DNA from: Candidatus Moduliflexus flocculans | GTDB taxonomy: Bacteria; Moduliflexota; Moduliflexia; Moduliflexales; Moduliflexaceae | DNA: 35,970 nt | NCBI GenBank assembly: GCA_000739515.1 | Contig: DF820459.1 | Location: 761,477 to 797,446 of the forward strand | Direction of reading: 5' to 3' | Shown: positions 31,806 through 35,970 of the stretch, one piece after another | Position numbering within the stretch: the first letter of the stretch is position 1 | Layout: each line of letters begins with the position of its first letter | Program-made: the position numbers and the translations under genes | Notes under the pieces: generated by a model | Seen by the model: only the letters and a program-made list of their open reading frames with translations | Database searches by the model: none | Told to the model about the DNA's origin: nothing

Positions 31806-32726
31806 TCAGCTTGCAGAAGCCGTGCGCCTGGATTCCGCTTCGATAAACACTCGTTTCACCTCTGGATAGGTCGTTTTGATGCGCTGATCTAAGGCGCGAA
31901 TTGCTTGTTCCACCTCGGCGGCGGAGATGGCGTCTGCGAAATCGGCGCTGAGATTGACGAGAATGCAATCCGGCCCAAGATGCATTGTCAGAATTTCATT
32001 GATATGCTCAATCTCTTTGAACGCGCCAGCCATCTGCCGGATGCCTTGAACCACATGTTTCTGAGCGCTTTCGCCAATCAGAAGCCCTTTGGTTTCGTAG
32101 GCCAGCCAGAGCGCCACGCCGCCTAAAATCAGGCCGATTATCACGGACGCCGCGCCGTCAAAATACGGATTGCCGGTCAAATGGCCTAACAAAATGCCGA
32201 TAAAGGCGACTAACAGACCGAGCATGGCCGCCGTATCTTCAAACAGCACCATGAACATCGAAGGGTCTTTGCCCTGCCGGACAGCTTCGATATACCCTAA
32301 CGAGCCTTTCTGCTTGGCGAATTCCGTGACCGCGACATACCACGAACCGCCTTCAATAAGCAATGCCATGCCTAGCACGATGTAATTGATCAACCCCGAT
32401 TCAAGCGGGCTGGGCTTGAGCAGGTGCAGAATGCCTTCATAAAGCGCCACGCCCGCGCCAACCGCGAAAATCAGCATCGCCACCATAAAATTCCAGAAAT
32501 ATAGCTCTTTCCCATGCCCGAACGGATGATCCTCGTCTGCTGGCCGCTGAGCACGGGCAATGCCGTACAGCAATAGCAGTTGATTGCCGGTATCCACAAC
32601 AGAGTGGATGCCTTCGGAGAGAATCGCCGAACTGCCGGTGATAAAGGCCGCGATAAATTTGGTCAGCGCGATGAGACAATTCCCGGCAAATGCCGCATAG
32701 ATGACTTTTTTCGATGAATGTTCCAT
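31806..32726 (-). CDS. Cation diffusion facilitator metal transporter
   Basis: A 306-residue CDF-family exporter, probably for Zn2+ or another divalent metal. Six predicted helices are followed by a cytoplasmic domain with AEVEQAIRALDQRIKTTYPE. Metal-site residues include H41 and D45 in EGIHSVVDTGNQ (TM2) and E-D in MVLFEDTAAMLG (TM5). DEDHPFGHGKELYFWNF is the characteristic loop. The E-D pair in TM5 in place of H-D or D-D resembles the ZnT9-like branch. The start has a weak AGAAGG far upstream. It has its own palindrome-filled spaces on both sides. Confidence 0.93.
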   Translation of the reverse strand: MEHSSKKVIYAAFAGNCLIALTKFIAAFITGSSAILSEGIHSVVDTGNQLLLLYGIARAQRPADEDHPFGHGKELYFWNFMVAMLIFAVGAGVALYEGILHLLKPSPLESGLINYIVLGMALLIEGGSWYVAVTEFAKQKGSLGYIEAVRQGKDPSMFMVLFEDTAAMLGLLVAFIGILLGHLTGNPYFDGAASVIIGLILGGVALWLAYETKGLLIGESAQKHVVQGIRQMAGAFKEIEHINEILTMHLGPDCILVNLSADFADAISAAEVEQAIRALDQRIKTTYPEVKRVFIEAESRRTASAS

Positions 32727-32754
32727 AACGTTTGTGGTTGCCCTTCTACTACAC

Positions 32755-32848
32755 TGTTTCGTTAATTTTTAGGAGTGCGAAATCTTGATTTCGCCAGTCA
32801 AATCAAGATTTGACACTCCTCAGTCCTCCTAAAAACTCATGAAACGAT
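32755..32848. repeat. Nested palindrome upstream of the CDF gene
   Basis: The inner inverted repeat has 21-nt arms (32771-32791 and 32800-32820) with two mismatches. Outer arms (TTTCGTTAATTTTTAGGAG-like, 32755-32775, and 32826-32848) match in 17 of 20 compared positions. It lies just upstream of the CDF gene, where a promoter would be expected. Confidence 0.8.
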
Positions 32849-32857
32849 GTACTACGT

Positions 32858-32874
32858 TGTCAGACACCTTCATG
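32858..32874. repeat. Family C half unit
   Basis: GTCAGACACCTTCATGA matches one arm of family C; the second arm is missing. It looks like a decayed copy. Confidence 0.6.
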
Positions 32875-32910
32875 AATATTAAAAAGTTATTCCGGTGATA
32901 CCAATGCGCC

Positions 32911-32969
32911 GTTCCCTGAGCGTGTCGAAGGGAATATGTCCCGCTCGTTTCGACAAGCTCAACGAGCGA
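32911..32969. repeat. Palindromic repeat family H, copy 2
   Basis: GTTCCCTGAGCGTGTCGAAG followed after a short spacer by CGACAAGCTCAACGAGCG. The two halves come from related repeats and pair only partly. It lies 52 nt from the stop of the small unknown gene. Confidence 0.75.
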
Positions 32970-33020
32970 GATTGCCGAATTAAATATGTAATCTTCATCA
33001 AGGCGCCTGACGACTTCAGG

Positions 33021-33413
33021 TCACTCTTCATCCAGCCACGCTTCCGCGTCTGCAAAATCCGTAAAATCGCGTTTTTGCATACCAGAACGTTTGGCGATAT
33101 GGTCGAGCGACAGTTTCACGATGGCATTTTGGCTGAATACTTCGGCGACTTTCTTCAAACCGGCTTTATTTAATCGCCGCTGCTGTTCATCAAATAGCGG
33201 CTTTACAGACTGAGCAGGCGCTTTAAACTCGCGGACATCGGTCAATACGGTAAAACCAGGGCGAACGGCGGCGACAGCCTTTTTATAATCCTCGAAATAA
33301 TCAGGGAAATCGGCGGGATCGCGCCAGAATCCGCTCATCGTGTAATAAATTCGATTTTTGGCAGGATCAACTTCAAGTCGATACTGTTCGCGTGCGGCAA
33401 TGATGCGTTTCAT
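33021..33413 (-). CDS. Small conserved-looking protein, STAS/SpoIIAA-like pattern
   Basis: A 130-residue soluble protein. I do not recognise it firmly. Alternating strands and helices (YRLEVDPAKNRIYYTMSGFW, then a helix, FTVLTDVREF, a helix, and a final DFADAEAWLDEE) resemble the STAS/SpoIIAA-like fold seen in many small bacterial proteins. GGAGG lies 6 nt before the ATG at 33413, which decides the start; the open frame continues further upstream through a repeat. It follows the HAD gene on the same strand and may be cotranscribed with it. Confidence 0.6.
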   Translation of the reverse strand: MKRIIAAREQYRLEVDPAKNRIYYTMSGFWRDPADFPDYFEDYKKAVAAVRPGFTVLTDVREFKAPAQSVKPLFDEQQRRLNKAGLKKVAEVFSQNAIVKLSLDHIAKRSGMQKRDFTDFADAEAWLDEE

Positions 33414-33436
33414 AATTTTCCTCCAGGTGTATAATG

Positions 33437-33462
33437 TAGAGACGCGCGGCTGTGCGTCTCTA
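33437..33462. repeat. Palindromic repeat family F, copy 3
   Basis: TAGAGACGC (33437-33445) and its complement (33454-33462). The outer end of the right arm supplies the TAG stop of the HAD gene on the minus strand. Confidence 0.8.
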
Positions 33463-34113
33463 TACGACACGATCTTCGAATTGATCAATCAGCATCTGAA
33501 AAAATTCTGAGACTGATGTGAACAGATAATCAGGCTTACGCTGAGCGAGCGCAGCCGCGTTGGCATCCGGCGACCAGGCCGCGGCAACGGCGCGAATTCC
33601 GCAGGCGCGCGCCGCGATAATATCAGTCGGCGCGTCGCCGATATAAATAAATTCTTCTCGCGGCAGTCCCGTTTCGGCAAGCACTTCTTCGATGCGCTCC
33701 CGCTTGACCGGGCCGGCGATTGAGCCGGTTTTGACGCAATCAAAATAATCAAGCAGGCCATACGACGCCAGCGTCAACTGCGTGCTTTTCGGCCCTTTTC
33801 CCGTGACCATGCCCACATAACATTGCTGCCGTTTCAAATACGCGAGGAGGCCGGGAATGCCTTCGAACGCCTCAGGATACAGGATATGCTGGCGTTGATA
33901 GCTCTCGATATACCGCATCATGCCTTCTTCATAGAGGTCTGGGATCAACGCCTGAATCGTGCCTTCTTCAGAAGGGCCGAAGGTGGCGATAATTTCCTCA
34001 TCCGACAGCGTTCGCTTAGCGAGCGGTTCAATGGCCTCGCGAAAGGCTGCGATACAGAGCGGGACGGTGTTTCCAAGCGTCCCATCCAGGTCAAACAGCA
34101 GGTGCATCTTCAT
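33460..34113 (-). CDS. HAD-superfamily phosphatase (phosphoglycolate phosphatase-like)
   Basis: A 217-residue HAD hydrolase with motif I FDLDGTLGNT (Asp nucleophile D8 and D10), motif II T in VGMVTGKG, motif III K near GPVKRERI, and motif IV YIGDAPTDI. The helical cap after motif I fits the phosphoglycolate phosphatase/beta-phosphoglucomutase group; the substrate is unknown. AAGGA is 9 nt before the ATG. The stop codon belongs to the family F palindrome, so the C-terminal residues were set by the repeat. Family B copy 5 lies just upstream. Confidence 0.9.
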   Translation of the reverse strand: MKMHLLFDLDGTLGNTVPLCIAAFREAIEPLAKRTLSDEEIIATFGPSEEGTIQALIPDLYEEGMMRYIESYQRQHILYPEAFEGIPGLLAYLKRQQCYVGMVTGKGPKSTQLTLASYGLLDYFDCVKTGSIAGPVKRERIEEVLAETGLPREEFIYIGDAPTDIIAARACGIRAVAAAWSPDANAAALAQRKPDYLFTSVSEFFQMLIDQFEDRVV

Positions 34114-34130
34114 ACATTGAGTTCCTTAAA

Positions 34131-34163
34131 AGACCTCACAGGTCTTGAAGACTTGTGAGGTCT
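34131..34163. repeat. Palindromic repeat family B, copy 5
   Basis: The same 16-nt arms as copy 3, with one G-T mismatch. It lies 7 nt beyond the methyltransferase stop and 17 nt before the HAD start. Confidence 0.88.
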
Positions 34164-34170
34164 GGGCGGA

Positions 34171-35814
34171 TTATAAAAACGATTGTTGTTCTCCATCTTG
34201 AATAGTTTCTTTCTGCGCTTTTTTATAGGTTTTGGCGGTGGGCGGCATGTTGACGGCTGCCCCGGCCAATAATGCCTCAATTGTCAAAATTTGTAATCGT
34301 GGATAGTCTCTGTTCCAGTTAGGCGAATGATACAATCCGGCGGACAGCGCTTCTTTCAACATCTCTTTCGTCGGCTCTTCCAGCGTGATAAAGACGCCCA
34401 TCGCCGCGTGTTCCCGGTCAATCGCGCCGACAAGATCGCGAAGGTCGCCGCTTTTGACCTTGCCGCTTTTCACCTGAACAATCAGCTTTTTCGGTTTATT
34501 TTTCGGATCATCAACAAATGAGATGATGCCGTCAATCCCTTTATCCGCGCCTTTTTTGCCGTGCTTTTTGCCGGTATCGCCGCCAAGCGGCTGCGCCTGA
34601 ATCAGCGACAGCGCCCACCATTGGAATTGATAGCGGTCATCCAGCGCAAGCTGTTGCGCGGCTTGCAGGTCTTCCGGCTCGCCAATCACGTTGTAATCGT
34701 CCTTTTCAATCAAGCCGAATGCGTCTTTGAGGCGGTATTTCTGCAAGGCGATGGCGAGATGCGTAATGTCAATGCCGAGCCAGCGCCGCTTCAGTTTCTG
34801 CGCGGCGTGAATCGCCGTGCCGCAGCCGCAAAATGGATCAAGCACCACGTCGCCTTCGTTGCTGCTGGCGGCGATAATCCGCTCTAAAAGGGCAACTGGT
34901 TTTTGTGTTGGATAGCCAAGCAATTCTGTGGCAGAACCATGAAGCGGCAAAATATCATCCCAGAGATTCGGAACAGCTTGCCCTGCATTTTCGTCCAAAT
35001 ACCGTTTCAATTGGATGCGGCCATCCTGTTTTTTCGGAAGATGCAAGCGATTTTCACTGTCAAGCTGTTCCATTTTTTCACGCGATACAGCCCACCCATT
35101 CGGATGGGGTTTGTAGCCTTTATACTCATAGATCAGATTCGGGCGTGGATTCGGGCTTCGCAAGTCGCTTAAACGATACCGCCGTCCATCTTCGTCAATA
35201 TGCCGATACGCGGATTCGACATAGTTGTCTTCAAGCGGTTTTCTGACCACGTCGAACGGCGCTTTGTCTGATTTGACGTAGTAAAAAATCGAATCTGTAA
35301 TGACCGCATATTTCTTGCGGGCGTCATTGTGGGCAGATTGCCGTTTCCAGATAATTTCATTCCTAAAATTTTGTGACCCAAAAATCGTGTCCAAGACGAT
35401 TTTCAAATAATGACTCGCGGTCGGATCGCAGTGTAGATAGAGGCTACCGGTCGGCTTCAAGACGCGATGCAGTTCAATCAGCCGCGCCGTCATCATGACG
35501 AGATACGCCATCATCTGATTCGTGCCGATAAAGCCGTAAAACGCGCCGATCATGCCGACAATATGCGGCGCAGCGGTGGCAATCAATTCATGATAGGTGT
35601 CGGCGGCGGCGTTATCCCAATGCCAGGTGTCGTCGAACGCCATCAACTGCGCAGCGGAATCCGCGCCGCTTTCGTCCTTGAACAGGACGTTATAATTGCG
35701 ATTCGAATTAAACGGCGGATCAAGATAAATCAAATCAACGCTGTCGTCCGCGAGATATTCCCGCAGGATTTTCAGATTATCGCCGTAATAGAGCGTGTTT
35801 TTGTGGTTAGCCAT
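34171..35814 (-). CDS. DNA methyltransferase fused to an Mrr-like nuclease domain
   Basis: A 547-residue protein. Residues 1-360 are a beta-class N6-adenine/N4-cytosine methyltransferase: catalytic motif IV LDPPF (31-35) precedes the AdoMet motif I VVLDPFCGCGTAIHAA (323-338), with YPTQKPVALLERII just before it. Residues about 385-500 resemble an Mrr-type PD-(D/E)xK nuclease: D428 in ADKGIDGII and Q447-x-K449 in LIVQVKSGKVKSG. A separate restriction enzyme or specificity subunit is not nearby. It might modify and cut as a one-polypeptide system, or only modify. No ribosome-binding site is seen; family B copy 6 precedes the start. Recognition sequence unknown. Confidence 0.88.
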   Translation of the reverse strand: MANHKNTLYYGDNLKILREYLADDSVDLIYLDPPFNSNRNYNVLFKDESGADSAAQLMAFDDTWHWDNAAADTYHELIATAAPHIVGMIGAFYGFIGTNQMMAYLVMMTARLIELHRVLKPTGSLYLHCDPTASHYLKIVLDTIFGSQNFRNEIIWKRQSAHNDARKKYAVITDSIFYYVKSDKAPFDVVRKPLEDNYVESAYRHIDEDGRRYRLSDLRSPNPRPNLIYEYKGYKPHPNGWAVSREKMEQLDSENRLHLPKKQDGRIQLKRYLDENAGQAVPNLWDDILPLHGSATELLGYPTQKPVALLERIIAASSNEGDVVLDPFCGCGTAIHAAQKLKRRWLGIDITHLAIALQKYRLKDAFGLIEKDDYNVIGEPEDLQAAQQLALDDRYQFQWWALSLIQAQPLGGDTGKKHGKKGADKGIDGIISFVDDPKNKPKKLIVQVKSGKVKSGDLRDLVGAIDREHAAMGVFITLEEPTKEMLKEALSAGLYHSPNWNRDYPRLQILTIEALLAGAAVNMPPTAKTYKKAQKETIQDGEQQSFL

Positions 35815-35832
35815 AAAAATTAGATTGGAGAT

Positions 35833-35861
35833 ACCTCACAGGTCTTGAAGACCTGTGAGGT
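35833..35861. repeat. Palindromic repeat family B, copy 6
   Basis: A perfect 14-nt-arm palindrome (ACCTCACAGGTCTT) around one base, in the 5' leader of the methyltransferase gene. With copy 5 it brackets the methyltransferase gene on both sides. Confidence 0.88.
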
Positions 35862-35925
35862 CTTTGCCGAATGCTAAATAAAGAGTGTTGCCATTAATAT
35901 TTCGTAACTACACAGGCATCATATT

Positions 35926-35954
35926 CTGATAAAATTTTACTTGATTTTAGTCAA
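35926..35954 (-). promoter_or_regulatory. Probable promoter of the methyltransferase gene
   Basis: On the minus strand TTGACT (35954-35949), 17-nt spacer, TATCAG (35931-35926). A small palindrome, CTTGA with TCAAG (35940-35955), overlaps the -35 and might be an operator. Confidence 0.45.
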
Positions 35955-35970
35955 GAAACACGAGTATAAA

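Noticed and set aside
130..35861. CRISPR array as an explanation for the repeated palindromes
   Set aside because: The repeats are kilobases apart, singly placed at gene ends, and no cas gene is present.

Overview
This 36 kb window looks like a chromosomal segment of an uncultured, free-living, motile or chemosensory, Gram-negative-type bacterium. It carries two methyl-accepting chemotaxis proteins, a periplasmic binding protein, a TRAP transporter with its periplasmic receptor, several toxin-antitoxin (TA) modules and a very high load of short palindromic repeats. The gene mix reminds me of Candidatus Moduliflexota (KSB3) genomes such as Vecturithrix. That is a recollection of style and has not been tested by comparison; no rRNA or tRNA is present to place the organism.

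Layout. 0.3-3.3 kb (+): a periplasmic binding protein and a chemoreceptor. 3.4-6.5 kb (-): a TRAP transporter operon, dctP-dctQ-dctM. 6.7-6.85 kb: a MITE-like element. 6.9-14.7 kb (+): a long co-directional run. It starts with a frameshifted hicB, a TumE-type TA pair and aat, and continues with a cytosine-deaminase-like amidohydrolase and de novo UMP synthesis genes (pyrE, a fused pyrD-pyrK, pyrF). Two further TA pairs (DUF433/DUF5615 and UPF0175/DUF3368) are wedged between the pyrimidine genes. 14.7-22.4 kb (-): a two-gene zinc-ribbon/SPFH-GYF membrane system, an AEC transporter, an M16C metalloprotease and a YggS-type PLP protein. 22.7-23.9 kb (+): a class V aminotransferase. 24.0-26.4 kb (-): a DinB-like protein and a second chemoreceptor. 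26.7-30.2 kb (+): a leucine-rich-repeat protein, a serine hydroxymethyltransferase homologue and an aldo/keto reductase. 30.2-35.8 kb (-): phosphofructokinase, a CDF metal transporter, a small unknown protein, a HAD phosphatase and a DNA methyltransferase fused to a nuclease domain.

The most unusual features are in two places. First, pyrimidine genes and PIN-type TA modules alternate in one co-directional array. The UPF0175/DUF3368 module is bounded by a 22-nt near-perfect direct repeat made of pyrD codons 5-11, which looks like an insertion scar that displaced the original pyrD start. Second, nearly every intergenic space holds a perfect or near-perfect palindrome. I can sort these into at least ten families, several with 2-6 copies here. 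They usually lie within about 20 nt of a stop codon, and in three genes (pyrE, pyrDK, the HAD gene) the stop codon itself lies inside the repeat. They could act as terminators, 3' RNA stabilisers or remnants of a REP-like transposition system.

No CRISPR array, tRNA, rRNA, integrase or complete insertion sequence was seen.
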